Below, one piece after another: positions 54,501 to 64,000 of a stretch of DNA of 64,000 bases (its first letter is position 1; every line of letters starts with the position of its first letter). The position numbers were made by a program, and so were the translations under genes. Below the pieces are notes generated by a model. The model saw nothing but the letters and a program-made list of their open reading frames with translations, had not been told where the DNA came from and searched no databases. Source of the DNA: Xylocopa sonorina (lineage: Eukaryota; Arthropoda; Insecta; Hymenoptera; Apidae); contig NW_027490171.1 in NCBI RefSeq assembly GCF_050948175.1, forward strand, positions 1,071,652 through 1,135,651. The letters are read 5' to 3'.

Positions 54501-55194
54501 TGAATGTAAATGAGACACTTCCTTGCAAGGAAATAGCGTTTGCAGATGTCTACGTATCGTAGCAATAGAGTTCTTATGATTCTTAAAAAGCGATATCGCA
54601 TCTCATTTCTATGTTTCATGGTAAAGTATAATATGATTTGCGAAGTGTTATGTATCCGTCGTCTACACTTCAAATGAATGTAAATGCGACACTTTCTTGC
54701 AAGGAAATAGCGTTTGCAGATGTCTACGTATCGTAGCAATAGAGTTCTAATGCTTCTTAAAAGGCGATATCGCATCTCATTTCTATGTTTCATGGTAAGA
54801 TATAATATGATTTGCGAAGTGTTATGTATTCCTCGTCTACACTTCAAATGAATGTGAATGTGACACTTCCTCGCTAGGAAATAGCGTTTGCAGATGTCTG
54901 CGTATCGTAGCAGTAGAGTTCTAATGCTTCTTAAAACGCGATATCGCATCTCATTTCTATGTTTCATGGTAAGATATAATACGATTTGCGAAGTGTTATG
55001 TATTCCTCGGCTACACTTCAAATGAATGTGAATGCGACACTTCCTCGCTGGGAAATAGCGTTTGCAGATGTCTACGTATCGAAGCAATAGGGTTCAAATG
55101 CTTCTTAAAACGAGATATTGCATCACATATCTATGTTTCATGATAAGATATAATATTCATTGCGAAGTGTTATGCATTCCTCGTCTACGAATCA
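51541..55194 (+). repeat. HOR unit F2, 21 monomers (3,654 bp)
   Basis: Second copy of F1. Differences from F1 include CCTCAGCTAC near 52,041, GTGCTATGC near 53,951, GCAGATCTC near 54,026 and AAAAGGCG near 54,763. Its right end, the E junction at 55,157 with CGAATC, matches the F1 end. The next monomer switches to the ACACATCCTTGAAAGG type, so the tandem pair stops there. Confidence 0.9.
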
Positions 55195-57626
55195 AATGAA
55201 TGTAAATGCGACACATCCTTGAAAGGAAATAACGTTTGCAGATGTCTACGTATCGTAGCAATAGAGTTCTAATGCTTCTTAAAACGCGATATCGCATCTC
55301 ATTTCTATGTTTCATGGTAAGATATAATGTGATTTGCGAAGTGTTATGTATTCCTCGTCTACACTTCAAATGAATGTGAATGTGACACTTCCTCGCTAGG
55401 AAATAGCGTTTGCAGATGTCTGCGTATCGTAGCAGTAGTGTTCTAATGCTTCTTAAAATGCGATATCGCAACTCATTTCTACGTTTCATGATAAGATATA
55501 ATATTCATTGCGAAGTGTTATGCATTCCTCGTCTACGATTCAAATGAATGTAAATGCGACACTTCCTTGCAAGGAAATAGCGATTGCAGATGTCTACGTA
55601 TCGTAGCAGTAGAGTTCTTATGATTCTTAAAACGCGATATCGCATCTCATTTCTATGTTTCATGGTAAGATATAATATGATTTGCGAAGTGTTATGTATT
55701 CTTCGTCTACATATCAAATGAATGTAAATGAGACACTTCCTTGCAAGGAAATAGCGTTTGCAGATGTCTACGTATCGTAGCAATAGAGTTCTTATGATTC
55801 TTAAAAAGCGATATCGCATCTCATTTCTATGTTTCATGGTAAAGTATAATATGATTTGCGAAGTGTTATGTATCCGTCGTCTACACTTCAAATGAATGTA
55901 AATGCGACACTTTCTTGCAAGGAAATAGCGTTTGCAGATGTCTACGTATCGTAGCAATAGAGTTCTAATGCTTCTTAAAACGCGATATCGCATCTCATTT
56001 CTATGTTTCATGGTAAGATATAATATGATTTGCGAAGTGTTATGTATTCCTCGTCTACACTTCAAATGAATGTGAATGTGACACTTCCTCGCTAGGAAAT
56101 AGCGTTTGCAGATGTCTGCGTATCGTAGCAGTAGAGTTCTAATGCTTCTTAAAACGCGATATCGTATCTCATTTCTATGTTTCATGGTAAGATATAATAC
56201 GATTTGCGAAGTGTTATGTATTCCTCGGCTACACTTCAAATGAATGTGAATGCGACACTTCCTCGCTGGGAAATAGCGATTGCAGATGTCTACGTATCGA
56301 AGCAATAGGGTTCAAATGCTTCTTAAAACGAGATATTGCATCACATATCTATGTTTCATGATAAGATATAATATTCATTGCGAAGTGTTATGCATTCCTC
56401 GTCTACGATTCAAATGAATGTAAATGCGACACATCCTTGAAAGGAAATAACGTTTGCAGATGTCTACGTATCGTAGCAATAGAGTTCTAATGCTTCATAA
56501 AACGCGATATCGCATCTCATTTCTATGTTTCATGGTAAGATATAATGTGATTTGCGAAGTGTTATGTATTCCTCGTCTACACTTCAAATGAATGTGAATG
56601 TGACACTTCCTCGCTAGGAAATAGCGTTTGCAGATGTCTGCGTATCGTAGCAGTAGTGTTCTAATGCTTCTTAAAATGCGATATCGCAACTCATTTCTAC
56701 GTTTCATGATAAGATATAATATTCATTGCGAAGTGTTATGCATTCCTCGTCTACGATTCAAATGAATGTAAATGCGACACTTCCTTGCAAGGAAATAGCG
56801 TTTGCAGATGTCTACGTATCGTAGCATTAGAGTTCTTATGATTCTTAAAACGCGATATCGCATCTCATTTCTATGGTTCATGGTAAGGTATAATATGATT
56901 TGCGAACTGTTATGTATCCGTCGTCTACACTTCAAATGAATGTAAATGCGACACTTCCTTGCAAGGATATAGCGTTTGCAGATGTCTACGTATCGAAGCA
57001 ATAGAGTTCAAATGCTTCTTAAAACGAGATATTGCATCTCATATCTATATTTCATGATAAGATATAATATTCATTGCGAAGTGTTATGCATTCCTCGTCT
57101 ACGATTCAAATGAATGTAAATGCGACACTTCCTTGCAAGGAAATAGCGATTGCAGATGTCTACGTATCGTAGCAGTAGAGTTCTTATGATTCTTAAAACG
57201 CGATATCGCATCTCATTTCTATGTTTCATGGTAAGATATAATATGATTTGCGAAGTGTTATGTATTCTTCGTCTACATATCAAATGAATGTAAATGAGAC
57301 ACTTCCTTGCAAGGAAATAGCGATTGCAGATGTCTACGTATCGTAGCAATAGAGTTCTTATGATTCTTAAAAAGCGATATCGCATCTCATTTCTATGTTT
57401 CATGGTAAAGTATAATATGATTTGCGAAGTGTTATGTATCCGTCGTCTACACTTCAAATGAATGTAAATGCGACACTTTCTTGCAAGGAAATAGCGTTTG
57501 CAGATGTCTACGTATCGTAGCAATAGAGTTCTAATGCTTCTTAAAACGCGATATCGCATCTCATTTCTATGTTTCATGGTAAGATATAATATGATTTGCG
57601 AAGTGTTATGTATTCCTCGTCTACAC
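54271..57626 (+). repeat. HOR copy G1, period 22 monomers (3,828 bp)
   Basis: It matches 58,099-61,454 at a shift of 3,828 bases over about 3.35 kb with almost no differences; the one I found is AAAAGGCG near 54,763. It begins inside F2, so the 22-mer event overlaps and postdates assembly of that part of F. It contains two B-type five-monomer modules (54,287 and 55,505) seven monomers apart. Confidence 0.88.
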
Positions 57627-58098
57627 ATCAAATGAATGTAAATGCGACACTTCCTTGCAAGGAATTAGCGTTTGCAGATGTCTACGTATCGTAGCAATAT
57701 AGTTCTTATGATTCTTAAAACGCGATATCGCATCTCATTTCTATGTTTCATGGTAAGGTATAATATGATTTGCGAAGTGTTATGTATCTGTCGTCTACAC
57801 TTCAAATGAATGTAAATGGGACACTTTCTCGCAAGGAACTAGCGTTTGCAGATGTCTACGTATCTTAGCAATATAGTTCTTATGATTCTTAAAACGCGAT
57901 ATCGCATCACATTTCTATGTTTCATGGTAAGATATAATATGATTTGCGGAGTGTTATGTATTCCTCGTCGACACTTCAAATGAATGCGAATGCGACACTT
58001 CCTCGCTAGGAAACAGCGTTTGCAGATGTCTACGTATCGAAGCAACAGAGTTCAAATGCTTCTTAAGACGAGATATTGCATCTCATATCTATGTTTCA
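57627..58098 (+). repeat. Linker between the 22-mer copies
   Basis: About 2.7 satellite monomers. It contains GGGACACTTTCTCGCAAGG near 57,815, as at 12,587, 48,071 and 51,725, and the linked CCTCGTCGACAC, GAATGCGAATG, GAAACAGCG and TTAAGACGAG set near 57,965-58,070. That set matches about 5,602-5,706. Confidence 0.8.
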
Positions 58099-61000
58099 TG
58101 ATAAGATATAATATTCATTGCGAAGTGTTATGCATTCCTCGTCTACGATTCAAATGAATGTAAATGCGACACTTCCTTGCAGGGAAATAGCGATTGCAGA
58201 TGTCTACGTATCGTAGCAGTAGAGTTCTTATGATTCTTAAAACGCGATATCGCATCTCATTTCTATGTTTCATGGTAAGATATAATATGATTTGCGAAGT
58301 GTTATGTATTCTTCGTCTACATATCAAATGAATGTAAATGAGACACTTCCTTGCAAGGAAATAGCGTTTGCAGATGTCTACGTATCGTAGCAATAGAGTT
58401 CTTATGATTCTTAAAAAGCGATATCGCATCTCATTTCTATGTTTCATGGTAAAGTATAATATGATTTGCGAAGTGTTATGTATCCGTCGTCTACACTTCA
58501 AATGAATGTAAATGCGACACTTTCTTGCAAGGAAATAGCGTTTGCAGATGTCTACGTATCGTAGCAATAGAGTTCTAATGCTTCTTAAAACGCGATATCG
58601 CATCTCATTTCTATGTTTCATGGTAAGATATAATATGATTTGCGAAGTGTTATGTATTCCTCGTCTACACTTCAAATGAATGTGAATGTGACACTTCCTC
58701 GCTAGGAAATAGCGTTTGCAGATGTCTGCGTATCGTAGCAGTAGAGTTCTAATGCTTCTTAAAACGCGATATCGCATCTCATTTCTATGTTTCATGGTAA
58801 GATATAATACGATTTGCGAAGTGTTATGTATTCCTCGGCTACACTTCAAATGAATGTGAATGCGACACTTCCTCGCTGGGAAATAGCGTTTGCAGATGTC
58901 TACGTATCGAAGCAATAGGGTTCAAATGCTTCTTAAAACGAGATATTGCATCACATATCTATGTTTCATGATAAGATATAATATTCATTGCGAAGTGTTA
59001 TGCATTCCTCGTCTACGAATCAAATGAATGTAAATGCGACACATCCTTGAAAGGAAATAACGTTTGCAGATGTCTACGTATCGTAGCAATAGAGTTCTAA
59101 TGCTTCTTAAAACGCGATATCGCATCTCATTTCTATGTTTCATGGTAAGATATAATGTGATTTGCGAAGTGTTATGTATTCCTCGTCTACACTTCAAATG
59201 AATGTGAATGTGACACTTCCTCGCTAGGAAATAGCGTTTGCAGATGTCTGCGTATCGTAGCAGTAGTGTTCTAATGCTTCTTAAAATGCGATATCGCAAC
59301 TCATTTCTACGTTTCATGATAAGATATAATATTCATTGCGAAGTGTTATGCATTCCTCGTCTACGATTCAAATGAATGTAAATGCGACACTTCCTTGCAA
59401 GGAAATAGCGATTGCAGATGTCTACGTATCGTAGCAGTAGAGTTCTTATGATTCTTAAAACGCGATATCGCATCTCATTTCTATGTTTCATGGTAAGATA
59501 TAATATGATTTGCGAAGTGTTATGTATTCTTCGTCTACATATCAAATGAATGTAAATGAGACACTTCCTTGCAAGGAAATAGCGTTTGCAGATGTCTACG
59601 TATCGTAGCAATAGAGTTCTTATGATTCTTAAAAAGCGATATCGCATCTCATTTCTATGTTTCATGGTAAAGTATAATATGATTTGCGAAGTGTTATGTA
59701 TCCGTCGTCTACACTTCAAATGAATGTAAATGCGACACTTTCTTGCAAGGAAATAGCGTTTGCAGATGTCTACGTATCGTAGCAATAGAGTTCTAATGCT
59801 TCTTAAAACGCGATATCGCATCTCATTTCTATGTTTCATGGTAAGATATAATATGATTTGCGAAGTGTTATGTATTCCTCGTCTACACTTCAAATGAATG
59901 TGAATGTGACACTTCCTCGCTAGGAAATAGCGTTTGCAGATGTCTGCGTATCGTAGCAGTAGAGTTCTAATGCTTCTTAAAACGCGATATCGTATCTCAT
60001 TTCTATGTTTCATGGTAAGATATAATACGATTTGCGAAGTGTTATGTATTCCTCGGCTACACTTCAAATGAATGTGAATGCGACACTTCCTCGCTGGGAA
60101 ATAGCGATTGCAGATGTCTACGTATCGAAGCAATAGGGTTCAAATGCTTCTTAAAACGAGATATTGCATCACATATCTATGTTTCATGATAAGATATAAT
60201 ATTCATTGCGAAGTGTTATGCATTCCTCGTCTACGATTCAAATGAATGTAAATGCGACACATCCTTGAAAGGAAATAACGTTTGCAGATGTCTACGTATC
60301 GTAGCAATAGAGTTCTAATGCTTCATAAAACGCGATATCGCATCTCATTTCTATGTTTCATGGTAAGATATAATGTGATTTGCGAAGTGTTATGTATTCC
60401 TCGTCTACACTTCAAATGAATGTGAATGTGACACTTCCTCGCTAGGAAATAGCGTTTGCAGATGTCTGCGTATCGTAGCAGTAGTGTTCTAATGCTTCTT
60501 AAAATGCGATATCGCAACTCATTTCTACGTTTCATGATAAGATATAATATTCATTGCGAAGTGTTATGCATTCCTCGTCTACGATTCAAATGAATGTAAA
60601 TGCGACACTTCCTTGCAAGGAAATAGCGTTTGCAGATGTCTACGTATCGTAGCATTAGAGTTCTTATGATTCTTAAAACGCGATATCGCATCTCATTTCT
60701 ATGGTTCATGGTAAGGTATAATATGATTTGCGAACTGTTATGTATCCGTCGTCTACACTTCAAATGAATGTAAATGCGACACTTCCTTGCAAGGATATAG
60801 CGTTTGCAGATGTCTACGTATCGAAGCAATAGAGTTCAAATGCTTCTTAAAACGAGATATTGCATCTCATATCTATATTTCATGATAAGATATAATATTC
60901 ATTGCGAAGTGTTATGCATTCCTCGTCTACGATTCAAATGAATGTAAATGCGACACTTCCTTGCAAGGAAATAGCGATTGCAGATGTCTACGTATCGTAG

Positions 61001-61454
61001 CAGTAGAGTTCTTATGATTCTTAAAACGCGATATCGCATCTCATTTCTATGTTTCATGGTAAGATATAATATGATTTGCGAAGTGTTATGTATTCTTCGT
61101 CTACATATCAAATGAATGTAAATGAGACACTTCCTTGCAAGGAAATAGCGATTGCAGATGTCTACGTATCGTAGCAATAGAGTTCTTATGATTCTTAAAA
61201 AGCGATATCGCATCTCATTTCTATGTTTCATGGTAAAGTATAATATGATTTGCGAAGTGTTATGTATCCGTCGTCTACACTTCAAATGAATGTAAATGCG
61301 ACACTTTCTTGCAAGGAAATAGCGTTTGCAGATGTCTACGTATCGTAGCAATAGAGTTCTAATGCTTCTTAAAACGCGATATCGCATCTCATTTCTATGT
61401 TTCATGGTAAGATATAATATGATTTGCGAAGTGTTATGTATTCCTCGTCTACAC
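58099..61454 (+). repeat. HOR copy G2, period 22 monomers
   Basis: Second copy of G1. The match ends at ACACTTC near 61,455, against ACACATC in G1 at 57,627. Its last E junction, 60,899, is also the last in the window. Confidence 0.88.
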
Positions 61455-61984
61455 TTCAAATGAATGTAAATGCGACACTTCCTTGCAAGGAAATAGCGTT
61501 TGCAAATGTCTACCTATCGTAGCAGTAGTGTTCTAATGCTTCTTAGAACGCGATATCGCATCTCATTTCTATGTTTCATGGTAAGATACAATATGATTTG
61601 CGAAGTGTAATGTATTCCTCGTCTACACTTCAAATGAATGTGAATGCGACACTTCCTCGCTAGGAAATAGCGTTTGCAGATGTCTACGTATCGGAGCAAT
61701 AGAGTTCAAATGCTTCTCAAAACGCGATATCGCATCTCATTTCTATGTTTCATGGTAAGATATAATCCGATTTGCGAAGTGTTATGTATTCCTCGGCTAC
61801 AATTCAAATGAATGTAAATGCGACACTTGTTTGCAAGGAAATAGCGATTGCAGATGTCTACGTATCGTAGCAATAGAGTTCTTATGATTCTTAAAACGCG
61901 ATATCGCATCTCATTTCTATGTTTCATGGTAAGATACAATATGATTTGCGAAGTGTTATGTATTCCTCGTCTACACTTCAAATG
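61455..61984 (+). repeat. Junction into terminal short-HOR domain
   Basis: Three monomers that follow 11,528-12,060 and then 9,285-9,620 (shared GTGTAATG, TTCTCAAAACGCG, ATAATCCG and CACTTGTTTGC). This is a point where two distant segments of the array are now joined. Confidence 0.75.
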
Positions 61985-62854
61985 AATGTGAAGGCGACAC
62001 TTTCTCGCAAGGAACTAGCGTTTGCAAATGTCTACGTATCTTAGCAATATAGTTCTTATGATTCTTAAAACGCGATATCGCATCACATTTCTATGTTTCA
62101 TGGTAAGATATAATATGATTTGCGGAGTGTTATGTATTCCTCGTCTACACTTCAAATGAATGTAAATGCGACACTTCCTTGCAAGGAAATAGCGTTTGCA
62201 GATGTCTACGGATCGTAGCAATAGAGTTCTAATGCTTCATAAAACGCGATATCGCATCTCATTTCTATGTTTCATGGTAAGATATAATACGATTTGCGAA
62301 GTGTTATGTATTCCTCGGCTACACTTCAAATGGATGTAAATGCGACACTTCCTTGCAAGGAAATAGCGTTTGCAAATGTCTACCTATCGTAGCAGTATTG
62401 ATCTAATGCATCTTAGAACGCGATGTCGCATCTCATTTCAATGTTTCATGGTAAGATATAATATGATTTGCGGAGTGTTATGTATTCCTCGTCTACACTT
62501 CTAATGAATGTAAATGCGACACTTCTTTGCAAGGAAATAGCGTTTGCAGATGTCTACGTATCGTAGCAGTAGAGTTTTAATGCTTCTTAAAACGCGATAT
62601 CGCATCTCATTTCTATGTTTCATGGTAAGGTACAATATGATTTGCGAAGTGTTATGTATTCCTCGTCTACACTTCAAATGAATGTAAATGCGACACTTGT
62701 TTGCAAGGAAATAGCGATTGCAGATGTCTACGTATCGTAGCAATAGAGTTCTTATGATTCTTAAAACGCGATATCGCATCTCATTTCTATGTTTCATGGT
62801 AAGATACAATATGATTTGCGAAGTGTTATGTATTCCTCGTCTACACTTCAAATG
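61985..62854 (+). repeat. Five-monomer HOR unit H1 (870 bp)
   Basis: It opens at GTGAAGGCGACACTTTCTCG, as do 9,625 and 10,495. Monomer order is AACTAGCG type, CGGATCG type, GCAAATGTCTACC type, TTCTAATGAATG type, then CACTTGTTTGC type. It is nearly identical to 9,621-10,490. Confidence 0.85.
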
Positions 62855-63550
62855 AATGTGAAGGCGACACTTTCTCGCAAGGAACTAGCGTTTGCAGATG
62901 TCTACGTATCTTAGCAATATAGTTCTTATGATTCTTAAAACGCGATATCGCATCACATTTCTATGTTTCATGGTAAGATATAATATGATTTGCGGAGTGT
63001 TATGTATTCCTCGTCTACACTTCAAATGAATGTAAATGCGACACTTCCTTGCAAGGAAATAGCGTTTGCAGATGTCTACGGATCGTAGCAATAGAGTTCT
63101 AATGCTTCATAAAACGCGATATCGCATCTCATTTCTATGTTTCATGGTAAGATATAATACGATTAGCGAAGTGTTATGTATTCCTCGGCTACACTTCAAA
63201 TGGATGTAAATGCGACACTTCCTTGCAAGGAAATAGCGTTTGCAAATGTCTACCTATCGTAGCAGTATTGATCTAATGCATCTTAGAACGCGATGTCGCA
63301 TCTCATTTCAATGTTTCATGGTAAGATATAATATGATTTGCGGAGTGTTATGTATTCCTCGTCTACACTTCTAATGAATGTAAATGCGACACTTCTTTGC
63401 AAGGAAATAGCGATTGCAGATGTCTACGTATCGTAGCAATAGAGTTCTTATGATTCTTAAAACGCGATATCGCATCTCATTTCTATGTTTCATGGTAAGA
63501 TACAATATGATTTGCGAAGTGTTATGTATTCCTCGTCTACACTTCAAATG
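62855..63550 (+). repeat. Four-monomer HOR unit H2 (696 bp), contracted
   Basis: Same order as H1 with one monomer missing. The monomer around 63,370-63,430 is a hybrid. Its left part (TTCTAATGAATG, ACTTCTTTGC) matches H1 monomer four, and its right part (GCGATTGCAG, GTAGCAATAGAGTTCTTATG) matches H1 monomer five. GATTAGCGAAG at 63,161 is shared with H3 but not H1. Confidence 0.85.
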
Positions 63551-64000
63551 AATGTGAAGGCGACACTTTCTCGCAAGGAACTAGCGTTTGCAGATGTCTA
63601 CGTATCTTAGCAATATAGTTCTTATGATTCTTAAAACGCGATATCGCATCACATTTCTATGTTTCATGGTAAGATATAATATGATTTGCGGAGTGTTATG
63701 TATTCCTCGTCTACACTTCAAATGAATGTAAATGCGACACTTCCTTGCAAGGAAATAGCGTTTGCAGATGTCTACGGATCGTAGCAATAGAGTTCTAATG
63801 CTTCATAAAACGCGATATCGCATCTCATTTCTATGTTTCATGGTAAGATATAATACGATTAGCGAAGTGTTATGTATTCCTCGGCTACACTTCAAATGGA
63901 TGTAAATGCGACACTTCCTTGCAAGGAAATAGCGTTTGCAAATGTCTACCTATCGTAGCAGTATTGATCTAATGCATCTTAGAACGCGATGTCGCATCTC
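63551..64000 (+). repeat. HOR unit H3, cut by window end
   Basis: It repeats H2 at a shift of 696 bases as far as the window goes, including GATTAGCGAAG at 63,857. The short unit therefore probably continues beyond the window. Confidence 0.8.

Larger units (their letters stand above)
1..64000. repeat. 174-bp satellite DNA array, head-to-tail, whole window
   Basis: About 368 copies of a 174-bp monomer fill the window with no interruption and no change of orientation. The landmark TTGCGAAG recurs at 13, 187, 361 and so on every 174 bases to 63,512. The 365 intervals give 63,510 bases expected and 63,499 seen. The -11 offset equals the sum of 14 indels I located: -1 near 22,698, 24,437, 26,958, 27,894 and 35,014; -2 near 35,903, 38,163, 40,945, 43,206 and 47,383; +1 near 41,341, 43,602, 44,627 and 45,498. 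The consensus is about 36% GC. Copies form multi-monomer higher-order repeats. Long homogenised arrays of this kind are known from centromeric and heterochromatic regions of eukaryotes. The role here is inferred, and the family is not one I recognise. Confidence 0.98.

Noticed and set aside
1..64000. CRISPR array
   Set aside because: Repeats are 174 bp, directly adjacent and without unique spacers; all positions of the monomer are repeated.
1..64000. CENP-B box
   Set aside because: I looked for the NTTCG...CGGG pattern on both strands and did not see it; the CGGG core seems absent from the monomer variants. A motif scan would settle it.
1..64000. Human alpha satellite or Arabidopsis CEN178 identity
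   Set aside because: The period (174 against 171 and 178) and the sequence do not match what I know of those families.

Overview
The whole 64,000-base window is one uninterrupted tandem-repeat array. It is a 174-bp satellite DNA, all monomers in the same orientation, about 368 copies, running off both ends of the window. I see no gene, RNA gene, transposon, CRISPR array or unique sequence. The consensus monomer has 63 G or C bases in 174 (about 36% GC). Copies differ by scattered substitutions and a few 1-2 base indels. The first monomer junction I track (TTGCGAAG at 13) and the last (63,512) are 365 monomers apart with a net offset of -11 bases. Fourteen small indels that I can point to account for this exactly.

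An array of this size with multi-monomer higher-order repeats (HORs) points to a eukaryotic chromosome, most likely centromeric, pericentromeric or other heterochromatin. I do not recognise the monomer. It is not human alpha satellite (171 bp) or Arabidopsis CEN178 as I know them, and I saw no CENP-B-box-like motif. CpG is not depleted in the consensus (9 seen, about 5.7 expected), which leans weakly towards a lineage with little cytosine methylation, such as many invertebrates. The species call stays open.

Layout, left to right. (1) 1-8.6 kb: 10-mer (1,740 bp) and 9-mer (1,566 bp) duplications. (2) 8.6-15.3 kb: a mosaic with 5-mer and 18-mer relationships. (3) 15.3-23.2 kb: four successive units of 8, 11, 14 and 12 monomers sharing one rare start marker. 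(4) 23.2-28.5 kb: a relocated copy of sequence seen near 1.4-2.6 kb, then a 10-mer duplication. (5) 28.5-35.7 kb: a mosaic of 6-, 7-, 8- and 14-mer spacings. (6) 35.7-47.6 kb: units of 13, 16, 13 and 24 monomers marked by a shared 2-base deletion, with smaller duplications inside (a perfect single-monomer duplication and an 871-bp 5-mer pair). (7) 47.9-55.2 kb: two head-to-tail 21-mer units of 3,654 bp with only 6 differences by eye. (8) 54.3-61.5 kb: a 22-mer (3,828 bp) duplication that starts inside the second 21-mer. (9) 61.5-64 kb: short 5-mer and 4-mer units with a visible hybrid monomer.

Two sequence haplotypes alternate in the array. One is the common monomer junction. The other is a 78-bp block (called E here), found about 71 times, roughly one junction in five. 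Because 174 is 58 codons, one minus-strand frame is open through the common monomer. This produces many 60-458 residue open frames that look like a basic 58-residue repeat protein. They end mostly at E blocks, which carry an in-frame stop. Frame-breaking indels and abundant amino-acid-changing variation argue that none is a gene.

The notable content is the evolutionary record: nested, irregular HORs of very different ages, interchanged segments hundreds of monomers apart, and recombinant monomers marking crossover points.
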